This document shows positions 12,601-24,981 of a DNA stretch of 64,000 nt, one piece after another (the stretch's first letter is position 1; every line of letters begins with the position of its first letter). The position numbers and the translations under genes were made by a program. This stretch comes from Apostichopus japonicus (lineage: Eukaryota > Echinodermata > Holothuroidea > Aspidochirotida > Stichopodidae): the NCBI RefSeq assembly GCF_037975245.1, contig NC_092562.1:22211054-22275053 (forward strand), read 5' to 3'. Below the pieces are notes generated by a model. It ran no database searches. It saw nothing but the letters and a program-made list of their open reading frames with translations, and was not told where the DNA came from.

Positions 12601-13015
12601 CAAAGAATAGTAATCACATTGATATCCCAGTTTGCGCTTTAAATTCCATTACATCAAGTTGTAAAATCTGACTGAATTCAAACAGCTTCCTCAGGACAAG
12701 AAACATGAAAATGTGATATGGTTTGATTAAACTTCGACAGTTTCCTTCTACTTTGAATGACGGTACCAGAAGGAAGTTTCAGTTTTTTCAGTTCAGTAAT
12801 ATTACTTCCTCGTACGGTTGACCAGAATGTCATTACCAACCAAGTAGCGGAATATGCTAGGACTCTGTTATGTAAACAGAAATGTGTCTATGCATCCGTG
12901 ACATAAAATAGTCAATGCAATACTGACTTTAAACTTTTCTTTTGAGGTAGTTCAGCACACCGTGACCATTTAGAGACTACGGTGAAGAAAACTGAATATT
13001 GCTCGCGCTCAACAT
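12601..13015 (-). promoter_or_regulatory. Gene A putative promoter and non-coding first exon
   Basis: A donor (CTTTG/GTGAGTAAT) at 12600-12595 is conserved in gene B at 43838-43833. It would end a non-coding first exon spliced to the signal-peptide exon at 3845. Upstream of it, about 12,650-12,990 is strongly similar to 43,880-44,210 of gene B, more so than most intronic sequence. A stretch at 12773-12797 reads, on the minus strand, as two GAAA-type half-sites (CTGAAAAAACTGAAACTT), resembling an IRF/ISRE element. No TATA box is certain and the transcription start is unknown. Confidence 0.4.
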
Positions 13016-13260
13016 GTTAATGTACATATCATAGAGGGATTACAGGCATGCATCGGTTATACATCGCATGCCAATTACATACAATCACTTGCCGTGTTAT
13101 TACCCTTCCATATTGGTTGGGAGGGGGCTGCAACCCCCCCAGCCCCCCGCCTCCCCCGCCTCCTACGCCTATGTTCATTCGTATAAAATTCAAACAAAAA
13201 ATAGTCAATGGAATACTGACTTCAACTTTTCTTTTGAGGTAGTTCAGCACCAGGCTATGG
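12905..13260. repeat. 55-bp direct repeat at the right edge of the gene A duplicate
   Basis: The block TAGTCAATG(C/G)AATACTGACTT... to ...GAGGTAGTTCAGCAC occurs at about 12,908-12,958 and again at 13,202-13,252. A third related copy is in gene B at about 44,148-44,195. The repeat sits where A/B similarity ends. Confidence 0.65.
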
Positions 13261-13462
13261 CTAAATGTACTTATGATACCATATGTGCATTTTGTAGATA
13301 TCCGTATAACAAGATGATTTAATCTTGTATGCAATGTTTAAGAATGTTTTCGGTTTGGGTAATAGCTTCAATTTTGCTAATCATGATAAGGCCCTAAGTT
13401 ACACCCGGATGTTAAATAGATAAATTGTCATTAATTTAAGTCTATCAATTCATCAAAATGGA

Positions 13463-14312
13463 CAGAAAACATGTTTATCTCCCCATATGTACAAGAATTC
13501 AGTTGCAGCTACCATACAAGTTTGACTTTAGCAATGACCTTATACAGGGACGCATCCTATAATAACTGCACTATGCTTTACCGATCAGAGGGCGTAGTAC
13601 ATGACACGAAAAAACAACTTGGTGAAAGGTTTTTGGGAATTTTGTTGTGGATCACAACAATGGTATTCTTCCAGATTTGACTCACAATAGAGGAATTCGA
13701 TTTGAGTATTAAAACTAAATGGCTCAGTGACAGAGTAGCCTACGAGACTCTTGTTTCTGTCGTTTTCAACGTTGATCTATAGTAGCTGCGTACCTGGAAA
13801 CTTAAACTCAAGTTCTAATGGTACTTAGCCCACAAGCATGAACTAAGTATAATTCTATCAGCTAATGTAAGCATATAAATGAAATTTTAAGGGGAAAATC
13901 AATTCAATTTGTGGTTACAAATTTATATCTGATGTCCTAAGTTAATGACATGCTTATGGCTATAGCGACGTCCGTAGTTAACAGCAACCACAAAGAACTT
14001 TAAAAAAGAGGAAAAAAAAACCGTGAAAATAAAAGAAATGATGAATAAATTAATATTGGTAAAACAAGTAACCTAAAAATGAGAAGAGAGCAAGAAAAAC
14101 AAACCCAAACCGTAACAGACACACACCCAGCTATTATATGTTGCTTCGGTGCCATACTGAAATATCCTGTCTTGTACTACGCCCTCTAATCGGTAAAGCA
14201 CAGGCACTTATTATAGGATGCGTCCCTGTATTAGGTCATTGCTAAAGTCAAACTTGTATGGTAGTTGCAGCTGAATTCTTGTATGTATGGGGAGATCAAC
14301 ATGTTTTCTTTA
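13463..14312. repeat. Long inverted repeat, ~143-bp arms, ~560-bp spacer
   Basis: The left arm 13463-13606 matches the reverse complement of 14170-14312 at roughly 90% or better; both contain CATACAAGTTTGACTTTAGC, GGGACGCATCCTATAATAA and GAGGGCGTAGTACA. The spacer carries no recognisable gene. It may be a foldback element or an inverted duplication. No convincing target-site duplication was seen at the outer ends. Confidence 0.75.
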
Positions 14313-16296
14313 GTTGATATAAACGAATATCTATGTGAGATTTCTATGTATTCTCAAATTTGAACAAACTTTAATGTACGTCCCTGCGTGACGGTATAGT
14401 ACTGTTTAACAGAATGTTGATATATAGCGTATAATCCAGGGTGCAAACAACATACGCTTGGGGATGGCTAGAAACATTCGGGGGATCATTCCACCCCCCC
14501 CCCCTCTCCACTCATAGACAGGCTATTTAAACAAAACTACATATAACATATTTTGCATCCAAGCACTCCCATTTACTGAAATTTCTAAAAACGACAATAG
14601 CACCCATTCATTTAATCCCCACCTTCGATCCCTCGATGATATCACATCTTAGGTTTATTGAGTGTTTAGTTGATTTGATTTGCGTTGAGCTGAGCTGAGT
14701 TATTGTTACAACTAATAGCGAGAGCTTGAGATCAAAGTTTGTAGTTCAGATCTGACCTGCGTTATTTATTCCAATGGTATTGATTGGGATTATTAAGGGG
14801 GCTGAGTCCTTTATTACATAACCCTAAACATATTTTTTTGCAACTTGAAACCACAAAATAGACAAAATAAACGTATAGGCACATACCTACATTATGGTCA
14901 ACATTTAACTTTGTAGAGCATTTGCATCAAAGCATTTGCTTCTATCCGGAATGTACCTCATGCAGGTATTATTTATGTACCACTTTCTTAAAATGATACC
15001 ACAGTCTAAGGCACAGACTGCGAGCTCCATGAGAAACAATACAAAGGTGAACAGAAAATCCAACATCTATGTGGCCTCAAAAACATGATTACGAAGTATT
15101 CCAAATTTGACAAAGACACGATGTGTTGGATGGTATGCGCAGTAATATGATATCTGTAAATTAGTCTCGTTACTGTCGTGGAATTCAACATTGTACTGAA
15201 AAGTGACAAAATTGTTATTAATGGGAATGCCATCAAATTAACATTTGCATTTGAAGGATAAATTTATCACTTAGTAAATCTCAATAATTCAACATGTTGA
15301 AATTAAACGATCAATGTTTCTCACAGCAGACAATTTGCGGCAAAATGATGAAATGCACGAAACTTGCAGAAAAAGATCGTAAGCTTTGTTCGGAAGGGAC
15401 CTTAAACGTCTCCATACATTAATGAGACTGTAATGTAAGTCAATTATAGTTAGTAATAGCGCCACCAAAATGGTTAGTTTTCAGTTTGTTCATTAATGTG
15501 GTACTACTTAATTCTTCTACATGTTAGGGATTCTCTCTTTCTGTATGGTACAAGAGTGAGAGATAAGGATAAAATTTAAAATAGTAAATACGTTACACAA
15601 TAGTACACGCATATGAACAATTCCTATGACCATTGAGAGTCGAACGCATGGTGAATACACGCTCTATGTATGTAAAATTATTAATTGAAACCCTCAGCTT
15701 CGATTGTAGGAATTGCAGTACTTGTCACGTGGTTTTGCGCCTTCTTATGCGGCTCGCGTATGAATATAACACTGACGTTCACATGCTGCAACACATTCAC
15801 ACACGCAAAGTATGAACGTATGCGCACACTTGTCCATATGAATATTTCATTAAGTGTTTTATTTTCATCGCCCTTCATTTCCCCTTACCTGTGCTTCAAT
15901 GACGTTTGTGTTATGTTTGTGCAGCTACCACGGCTTCGTTTGAAGAATGATTAATTGTTACTCGGTATGGGTCATCTATTCTATTAAGTGGTATTTTCTT
16001 CCCGTAGAACTAGCCGTAATGAAATAGTCCTAAAGATATCCAATCCAATTGTAATGATTGAACTGTTACCAAAACCATTTTTAGTCCGATTCAAATCACA
16101 GAACGGTCATTCATATTCCTTCCGAATTTGCTGCTTACTTATGCTACTCATTTGCTATAGTAGGCTTGTTATAACCTAGACTAGGTTAAGTATGTGGGCA
16201 AATTCACTCCTTCAGAAAGTTTGGTGACTTTAGTTAGGAGGGGGAGGGAAGAGAAAGGCCAAATCCATCATTCCCCAAAGGAAATCAGAGGACACA
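14313..16296. other. Intergenic DNA between gene A promoter and LINE remnant
   Basis: Nothing is supportable as a gene here. There is a C-rich tract near 14,493-14,510 and otherwise ordinary AT-rich sequence with short chance frames. Confidence 0.5.
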
Positions 16297-17038
16297 ATGA
16301 ATTCAATTCAATTCATAAGACTTTATTTCAATATCTTGTATTAAGGTATGCAATTTTGACAATAGACGTGGGTAAATGTACAAGGGAACAAAATATTGAG
16401 GAGTGCCAACAAGAAGCTCTGCAGAGCTTGTTTTCGTTGACACCCCTTTACAAATAAAATATAGAAAGAAATCTTGAGTATACAGAGAAAACAGAACAAA
16501 GATGGCATAGAAAGGAAATACAAAATCAATGATAGTTTGATATAAGATACTCTTTAAGACGTTTTTTGAAGCTGTTCAAAGTTTTACAACCAGTAATAGT
16601 AGTAGGGAGGGAATTCCAAAGTTCAACGCCGACATAACGAATACCAAGTTGTGAAGACCTAAGTCTAAAGTAAGGAACAGTCAATTGATTTGGCGCACGG
16701 TTAGGATAAGGATCGTTACGTAACTGAAAATAGTTGCGAAAAGTCGACGGAGCATTATCATGTAGCCAATTGAAAATAAAAATACCAACATAGTAACGAT
16801 TTATATCATAGATACTAGGAGCGTTAAGAGAAGGAAAGAGGGGTGCTGTATGCTGGAGGTAATCCGCATTACAAATATAACGAATGGCTCTCTTTTGAAG
16901 TAAATAAAGGGGTTGAATTCTAGAGGCATGTTTTGGATACTCGGCAAGACATGAACGGATATATTGCTGGAGGACATACAGTTAACAAACATGTTGACCG
17001 TTGGGCTATGAAATGGTTAGTCTTAACTTAGTCTAGGT
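16174..17038. repeat. 17-bp inverted repeats flanking the LINE fragment
   Basis: ACCTAGACTAGGTTAAG at 16174-16190 and the reverse complement of 17022-17038 (ACCTAGACTAAGTTAAG) differ at one base. They lie 107 bases outside the LINE 3' end and about 37 bases outside its 5' end. Confidence 0.5.
16297..16985 (-). mobile_element. LINE 3' fragment, C-terminus of reverse transcriptase ORF
   Basis: On the minus strand a continuous frame from about 16,983 to the stop at 16,526 reads YVLQQYIRSCLAEYP, then LLQKRAIRYICNADYLQHTAP, NWLHDNAPSTFRNYF, RSSQLGIRYVGVELWNSLP and FKKRLKEYLIS. The QKRAIR and LWNSLP...FKKRLK motifs are the hallmark tail of many non-LTR retrotransposon ORF2 proteins (jockey/CR1-like clades). 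A 3' UTR of about 230 bases ends near 16,300. It is 5'-truncated. The intact tail frame suggests a fairly recent insertion. Confidence 0.82.
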
Positions 17039-18338
17039 CAATGTGTTTCTGCAGTGATATAACACAATTTTTTCGAAAATGAATGGCCTGCAGGCCGCCT
17101 ATTGGGAACTTGGGTCCTAGAGCTAGACCTTTACTATATGCCAATTATATTATTGTTGCTTGCCAAGGCCGTCCTATTCAAAAGTTAGGAAAATGTCATA
17201 CATTATAGTTATGGGTATTTTCCATTTGGTTTTCAGCATCCTATATGCAGTGCAGTATTTAGGAACAGCCAAGTGGTAGATCCAGCTCCCCAAATGAGTA
17301 AAATTATCACATTTGCTCATAGTAAAGGCTAATGAAGGATTCATATGTATGAAAATAGCTTTTGGTGGGGTGGGGGAGGGGGTGAGGGAGGGTTGTTATC
17401 CAAGTTGATTTACTGACATGACTGTTATGCTATGGTTTCTTCATCATACTGATGTTAACATTTGGATTTTGGTAATTGTGTACCGTACATGCAGTACACC
17501 TTTGTACAAATTACAAGGGAATGTTTGTTTTTTGTCAACAAATTGGGTCACATACAGTGACCAATGACAAAATAACAAATAGATAGTCTAAACAGTTGAA
17601 CTGGCAAATTGACTAAGCATGAATCACCAATGGGCACATGAAAGACAAGACAGGGGATTTAAATCACTCATTCACTCAATCACTCAATCACTCAGGCATT
17701 GTGGGGCTAAGCATTATGTGGGATAGAACTGATGTGATGTGGAAGGTTATATTTGATGAGATCACGTGTGAAAATTGTTTGAGGAGGGTCAGTATGAGGA
17801 GGAGTAAGCTTTGCAGGGTTTAGGTGTCACTGTGGGGAGGGTACAATCCTATTTTGTAAATGTGTGTGGATAAGGGTCAGTGTAAGGAGTGACCATGTTT
17901 CAAAAAGACTTAAAAAGATGTGTGGTATTATCAGGGGGCATGTGAATGTTTTGTATAGCAGATAAAGTTTAATAAATAGGCTGTGTGTGGTCTGCCAGTG
18001 TATTCTAAGACAACTAAAAGTGGTTCTGGTCAGACGTGGGCCAAGAATAATACACTTATGACATAACAACTGTAGAATGATTCTAATTGATTAACCATAG
18101 CTTTGCTGTAGTGTTCAATTTCCATGTCAGGTGGGAATGTGTAATTCTATTTGTCAAGCACACTGAAACGGAAGAAATTGTGTTGTTTCAATGGAAGTAA
18201 ATGCGTTATGAAAATGTGTTGTGTCTCTCGTATTGACTCGGTGTATGGGGAAGAATAGGATTCGGTTTTTGCTACGGTCTACCGGCTATCTTTATTCTCT
18301 GACTTTACCGATTAATTATTATAACTACCTTAAACCTT
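17039..18338. other. Intergenic DNA
   Basis: No gene was recognised. A short CACTCAAT-type simple repeat lies at about 17,663-17,697. Confidence 0.45.
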
Positions 18339-18397
18339 CTTCATCATCACCACCACCACCACCACCATCAACGTCATCGTCGTCGTCATCGTCGTCG

Positions 18398-18429
<32 letters not shown>

Positions 18430-18434
18430 ATCAT

Positions 18435-18466
<32 letters not shown>

Positions 18467-18498
18467 GCAGCATCATCATCACCATTATCATCGTCAAT
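18339..18498. repeat. Compound trinucleotide microsatellite (CAC, TCG/TCA, CAG)
   Basis: About 150 bases of CAC, TCG, TCA and AGC units give a poly-Ser/poly-Ala frame on the plus strand, which I do not regard as coding. The tract abuts the 3' end of the minus-strand LINE at 18,499-19,150, whose tail motif (AGCGCTTTATAAACACTGAT) runs directly into it. Confidence 0.85.
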
Positions 18499-19150
18499 CA
18501 GTGTTTATAAAGCGCTGATATATTGCATTTGAAGCGAGGCTTCAATAAGGAGATTATCATGTTGACAGCGGAGAGGACGAATTGGCTTGTAAGGGGAGAT
18601 GATATCACAGAAATATTGAGGAAAGAACTTTGTAGTTGATTCTTTGTTGAATTGGAAGCCAGAGAATGTGATATAGAGCTGAGAAGATAAGTTCAGATTT
18701 TCTCATATTAAGAATTACTCTAGCTGCACTATTTTAGACAACCTCTAGCTTGTTTATTAAACGTTTGGGAAGGCCAGCTAAGACAGCATTTCAAAAATCT
18801 AGATGAGATGTGTCAGAGGCATGAACCAGTAGTTTCAGCAGTCCTGGTATCAAGTGATTTCCTTATGGCATTGTAGTTGCGCAAGTGATGTTATGCTATC
18901 CTGCAGATTGATGACATGTGCTTCTCCATGTTTACGGTGGAGTCAATGAATGATACCCAGGTCACGTATTGATGATAAGGTCTCAACAACGTCACTCCCC
19001 ACTTGGATTTTAGAGCTCTTGACCCTTTCCTTGAAGTGTGGAGGAGTTCCAACAAGTATATTAGTCTTGTCATCATACAGTTTGAGGTGGCTAACTTTCA
19101 TCCATAAACGTAATACACAACTCAATGCGGCGGTGAATGACATCACGTTC
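18499..19150 (-). mobile_element. LINE (CR1/L2-like) 3' fragment downstream of gene B
   Basis: The minus strand reads, with frameshifts, LRLWMKVSHLKLYDDKTNILVGT, then KIQVGSDVVETLSSIRDLG, SFIDSTVNMEKHMSSIC, HLRNYNAIRKSL, LAGLPKRLINKLEVV and SAARVIL. These match the palm-to-thumb part of CR1/L2 reverse transcriptases. Stops and frameshifts show it is dead. Its 3' end (AAGCGCTTTATAAAC) leads into a microsatellite. It lies about 200 bases beyond the gene B stop codon, in the same orientation. Confidence 0.8.
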
Positions 19151-19353
19151 TACACTGTTGGTATCTTAGTCAAGAACATTAAAAAATTACAGCTCTACTA
19201 AGTGCACAATGATAAGATGAGTGCTCGATTAAATAAAGCAAGTAACCATGCATAATTTGTAAAAAAAAAGAAAAGAAAAAAAAAGAAGCAAAACAATGCC
19301 AATTCTGCAGTTTCTACTTGATTACATAGGAGACAAAATCGAAACCAAAGGAG

Positions 19354-21652
19354 TTACTCCGTTGCAAATGTTGACGGATTGTCAATACTATCCATAGGTA
19401 TTTCATATTGACTGCTTGACACGAGCTGTGAAGATGTCAAGTTTTTCGTCGTAGTCTGAGTGGTAACCTTCGTTCGCATAAAATCCTTTTTCTTAAATAT
19501 TCCCCTAAATGCAGGATTGGCCACACACAATAAGATGAACATTAAGATGCCCTGAATTGAAATGAAAAAACAGTAGAGATAATCAAATATCAGAGTGGTG
19601 GTATCGACGGCGGCAAAAAATCCGAAAATCCAAGACAGACCGAGTATAAACCAGAAAAGAATTGCGTGGCGGACTCGCTTGATGATCTCATTACGTTTGG
19701 CGTTTTCAGCTGTTTTACTGACCATGAGAGGGCGGCAGAGTATTTTACAAATCAACCAGATGAAGATGATGAAATTAAACACAAACATGGCACCGACTTC
19801 CGTCAGAAAACCAAAGTAGAGAGCATAACCAGGATGGATGAAGCAGCTTTGGTAAGGGAAAAAAAAAGCCAAAAGAAAAAATAGGATTAATTTTGTTAAT
19901 TTCAATATTAACACGACAATGTGAATATGTATCGCAACGGAAAGGTTTCACCTACCTATGGCATAAACTCTTCCAGGTTTTTCGTAATTTTGAATCAGGA
20001 AAATACATTCTTTTCACAAGTTCTTTCTACTTTGACAAAATTACTAACGCCACCTATACCGGCCCCAACACCCTCCTCCACCGTCAATACCACCAGCACT
20101 GATCCGAAACCCTTCCTGAAGTGGGATGACTGAGGTTTTTGCTAATTAAAAAGTTCCAAAAATAATTCGATTCACATTCTGCTCTTGAATCAAATCTAAG
20201 ATAAAGAACTGGTAGCAACGAGCACCCACGGTATATATCATCACCATAGCCATGTAGCTTACATTTAATCCTAAGGCTCGTAATTAAAAGAAGAGAGGGA
20301 CTGAAAAAGTCAAAATATCTGAGACTTACTAGCTGGCAGATTGGAAATCAGTGCTATTGTCGAGGAACACCACAAGAAGAGCACACACAGCCGGTAATCC
20401 TGATGGTAAAAAAAACAGTCAGAAATACGATGATATTCAAAATTATATTTCATCATTGTTTAATCGCTAAGCAAGTTTCCTTTGGTGACAAACATAAAAT
20501 GGACTACTAGTCGAAGTTTGACCAATTGTCAATTTTTTTTTAGAGGGGGGGGGGGGGAAGTACTCTATGGACCATTCCTAATGACCTATTCAAAGTAATC
20601 GTCCATTTGATACCGTGATTGGCATTCTGTTGGAATCCGTGAATGATTCCATCCTATTACAAAATTATAATGTTCACCCAAAACCTCACTTACCATAGGC
20701 TAGTAGACAAGCTATTGGTATAAAGTGTCGAACTGTGCTTCTTGCAGCTTTTAGGAATAAATAGTACATGTTCATAGCTTCTGCGGACATCCAAGCCAAA
20801 GTAGCAAGGGAAAAGAAATGGATGAACACTGATGCTACCGTACAGCGGATCTCCTTCCCTACAGCTAGAGGGCTCAGTAAGAAGGCGATGTAAAAGCCCA
20901 GTAGAGATAGACAAAGGTTGATGTGGATATGAGTTGGCTGCTTCGACCTAAAAGATCTAAAATTAAATTAGTATAAAATTACATAAAATTTTAAAGAAAT
21001 CTGTTAGCAAAGACCTTCAGTGATTTCCTGCTACTACGGTACTTCTTATGTAACGACACTCAAATGAACCCACCTCCACATCCTATTACAGGGCTTCGCA
21101 CAATGTTAATAGCTTTGAAGCTATTCGAATCCCAATCGAAGAGACTCGTGAGATGATTATATAGTTACAGTCGCGATGTAAAGTGACTGGGGCTATGGGC
21201 GAGTCAAGTTGTTTAGTGTCGTGCCCCAGACTCTATCTTGGTTGACAGTATTACGATGTATGAAGTATATACGATTTCGAATCTCAATAGAGAAAGACAA
21301 TACTCTTTGTAAAGGACGAACATATTAACATGTTACATTTATTACATTCAAAAACACATTCAGACAATCATCTTTTCTGATATTAATGGCATTCATAACA
21401 TATTACTACAACAATTAAACTAACGATATTGGTCGACGCCAAGATTGTTACATGTCGAAAGAAATAGCGCTAAATTTGGGATGTGATGTTTAACAACGTT
21501 ATTAATGATAGACTTTATATAGGCTCAGTAACTTACTTTAAGGAGACAAAGATTACCAGACATCCTATCAGAGCTAATCCCGAGATTATCGATCCGATCA
21601 AAGTGATATAGTATAGAGCAACTTGAGCCTCCACGCGTCCCTTACGAACTCT
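19354..21652 (-). CDS. Gene B seven-transmembrane domain and C-terminal tail exons
   Basis: Exons 21652-21537, 20947-20694, 20399-20330 and 19846-19354 join in frame. TM1 is [22 protein letters not shown]2 begins at [22 protein letters not shown]3 has the family pattern [22 protein letters not shown]4 leads into [16 protein letters not shown]. The second extracellular loop has the conserved Cys (SYCFIHPG), paired with Cys at the TM3 start (IRCTVAS). TM5 is [20 protein letters not shown]6 [20 protein letters not shown], and TM7 [18 protein letters not shown] followed by NPAFRG. The tail is short, Ser/Thr-rich, and ends at TAA 19356-19354. These are the landmarks of family B2 (adhesion) GPCRs. 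Confidence 0.93.
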
Positions 21653-22763
21653 CTGTTGAATAAGAGAAAATATGAACGGATTTAATGATTTCAACGTTAG
21701 CCCGGGTTGCATCATGTTAAGTCATATTGCTGTACAGTTTACATTACTTACTTCACATGTGATTGCATGTGTGGTTTTCCAAGAAATGCTGAAAATGACA
21801 ACCTATGCATGTTCCACTTGAGAACCATTATGTGTTCCTTTTGAACATCGACTAAGCAGGCATAGGCTTTAGGCATATATCACACATCTCTGACGTCACT
21901 GGTGCGGATGACTTTTCACGTTTAATGCCATGAAGTTTGATGATTTCAACACTATTTCCAATTTTAGGTACAGTCGGTTGTTCATTTCGCTTGATTACCT
22001 TATATAAAATAAATATATAAAAGGTAGTTTTAAGACAGTTGTATGAACCATTTGTTGTAAAAGCTAGAGCCTTACACCTTAATTATTTTTTACTTTTCAC
22101 TTTGAGTGATCATTGTCTTGCATTAGGAACAACGATTAGACGATTTGCTCCTTCCTATATTATATCACCATGGGCGTATAGATATACATATGTTTGCGGG
22201 TGTCGCATCTGCTTCCAATAGAAAAAAAAGTTGGAAAATATAGGATAATAAATGCTTACAATAAGTACGGCAAAACTGCCCAGCCGATCACATGAACACA
22301 TAGTAAGGCCACGATTATCGTGTGGCATCCTCTCACACCCGTCTTTTGTCCAAAACCCTTCCCCCGTGTTTTCATTATAACTCCAGACAACACAGTCGAG
22401 TGCTTCGACAGTTTCGTTTACAGTTATTGTCTGCAGTAAAAATGGAATAACAGGCTGATAACAAGGGAAGCTCAATGTAAATCTTATCGGATGACTCGTA
22501 ACATAATCTAATAACATGTCACTGATTGTTATCTTATGAACTTCAGAATACCTTTTAAATAACAACCTAGTTCTGAAAATAAGAAAGGGGAAAACAAAGC
22601 AAGATAAACATGATTTTCGTCAGTGTGCATCAATGACATCACCAACTATATTTGATCCAAGTGTATACTGACCGATGTTAAGACAACTCAACTATCATTA
22701 TCTTCCAGCGCGAACACGGAAATTATCTGTAATTTGTTTTGTTGTTAGCTTTTTGCAACGCCT

Positions 22764-22846
<83 letters not shown>

Positions 22847-24848
22847 TTATGTGTATAGTTTGCTGCCGTTTGATATTTGCGAAACAATAACGTCAAACCT
22901 GACAAAACTTTCACAGTCATGTAGCTACATAAGCATAAGTAGTGCTAATTATTATATAAGTTTTGGAATGAGCATTACGGACTGTATTTCTACCACTAAT
23001 TTATAGCGACAGTGTAGTTTGAAGTGTCTTACAGATAATTTTATTAATATGAATATGACTTGGAAACTCTTTTCACACGAAATCATTTTTACCAGATTTG
23101 ATACGAATGTCGTGATCACAGGTGAACCCGGAGGGAGTTTTACGATGCTGGTATTCTCAGTTCGTATAATGGCGGAGATAATTTGACTTGCAGCCCTTTC
23201 AGTAACTGTGGAATTATCTTCCTCTTTAATATACTCTTCTACCTCTGTCGGCATCGATGGTCTGAACAGAACATCATTACCATAGATTATGAAAGTTACC
23301 GGAACAGCTGTCAACTCGACACCAGCTGGGATTGGAGAAATTTATATACAATTTTATATACTTAAAATGAGCTACGTTAAGTTAGTTAACATCATATGTG
23401 ACTTCTTTTCAATTTTCATTCATATTAATGTACTAAAGCCAAATAATCGTTATGCAAAACTGGTTATGTAACTGCTGTAAAGTATCAATGCTATATAAAA
23501 GGTCGAGACTGTCTTACCTTCTCCAAGCAATTCTAAAACCGTTGTTGGTACCGATATGGATGAAGCCGTTCTGTTGAGAGGTATCGCGTCTCCATCAGAG
23601 AATAGTCGAGTATTGCCTTCTTGAAGAGCGCCGTCGTATAACGGTATCTCATTTTTCGGAAATACATTTGCATAAGCTAAGCTACTACCGACACTCCCCG
23701 CATCTATTTTAACCGCGGTTACCCCAACGTTGTCAAGAACTGTGGAGAAATTTCCATCACTTGTATGAAAATTTGTGATTTGTCCCTCTAACGCAGCAAC
23801 AGCCCTTCCTCCTTCAATCATGCCATCCTCTAGAATATCTAGATCTAGATTCATGAGATTGTTGATAGTTCTTACTGCTGGGTCCGTAACCTATCACGGA
23901 GAAAAAGAAAAATTTAATAAACACGAAATTACTTAATTATATTTTAGATGTGTAGTCATCTATAATGTCTCTCCCCATTCATCCTTTACCCGACACCCGT
24001 TCCCTTCCCACCCCATCACCAGTATCCATGCCACCGTTCCAAACTCATGCCATATATGGCTCTGTATATTTCTGAAGACATGACAGCGAGTTGCATTTGA
24101 TTCTATTTTTCCCACATTTAGCATGCGCACTAAATTCCACGATACAGTTTGTTGATCTGCTTACGTTAATAGAGGCCTCTCCTGCTCTCACGACTGACTC
24201 CAGAGACGAGATGACCAACTCTATCCTCTGTGGATTTTCTTCCAAAAAGTCTTCATTATCCGATAATTCTGCTATCGCTTCCGAGGCCATCACAACCTCT
24301 TCGGTGGTTGTGTTTTCTCCGGATATTGTCTGGATAGTATTCAAGCATAAACGTAAATGGGGAGGAAAATGGCGGGGGTGGGGAGAAATATCCGGGCAAT
24401 AATGCAATCAGTAATGATAATGTTTAACAATAGTATTTCTCCTCAAATTATAACGTTGCTTACTAAAATTAAAGACACCTGCGAAAGGTAAGTTGTCCGC
24501 AAAGAGGACAATCAACTCCCGTCCCCTCTCACCTCTCATTAGTCCTAATCTACAATCTACCCCACCCCTTGAGAGACAGCTCAATCAAAATCTTTTCGTC
24601 ATCATGAAACGTTTTCTTTTTCTCGAGAAACTGAAAAAGAAATAGCAACATAAAAACAGTTTAAGACAGAAGTTAAAACTTACATTAATAATATCCATGA
24701 GTCGAGTTTCAAGCTCCGTCGCTAAAATAGTGGCTGTTGAAAAAAGTTAATATCAAGACATAACTAGTTCTGAAAACTTTATATATAAATATATATCAAT
24801 TTATATATATAAAATATATAAATGTATAAATATATATATATATATATA

Positions 24849-24882
<34 letters not shown>

Positions 24883-24900
24883 TATATATATATATATACA

Positions 24901-24981
<81 letters not shown>

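Noticed and set aside
13048-13242. Pro-rich open frames around the C-tract at 13,130-13,165
   Set aside because: Low-complexity translation of a C-rich run at a duplication edge; no support as a gene.
18221-18532. Plus-strand open frame with poly-Ser/poly-Ala
   Set aside because: It is a translation of a trinucleotide microsatellite beside a LINE tail, with no flanking domain or splice context.
19595-20133. Plus-strand open frames over the 7TM exons
   Set aside because: They are antisense shadows of the minus-strand receptor exons, which have family motifs and splice sites.
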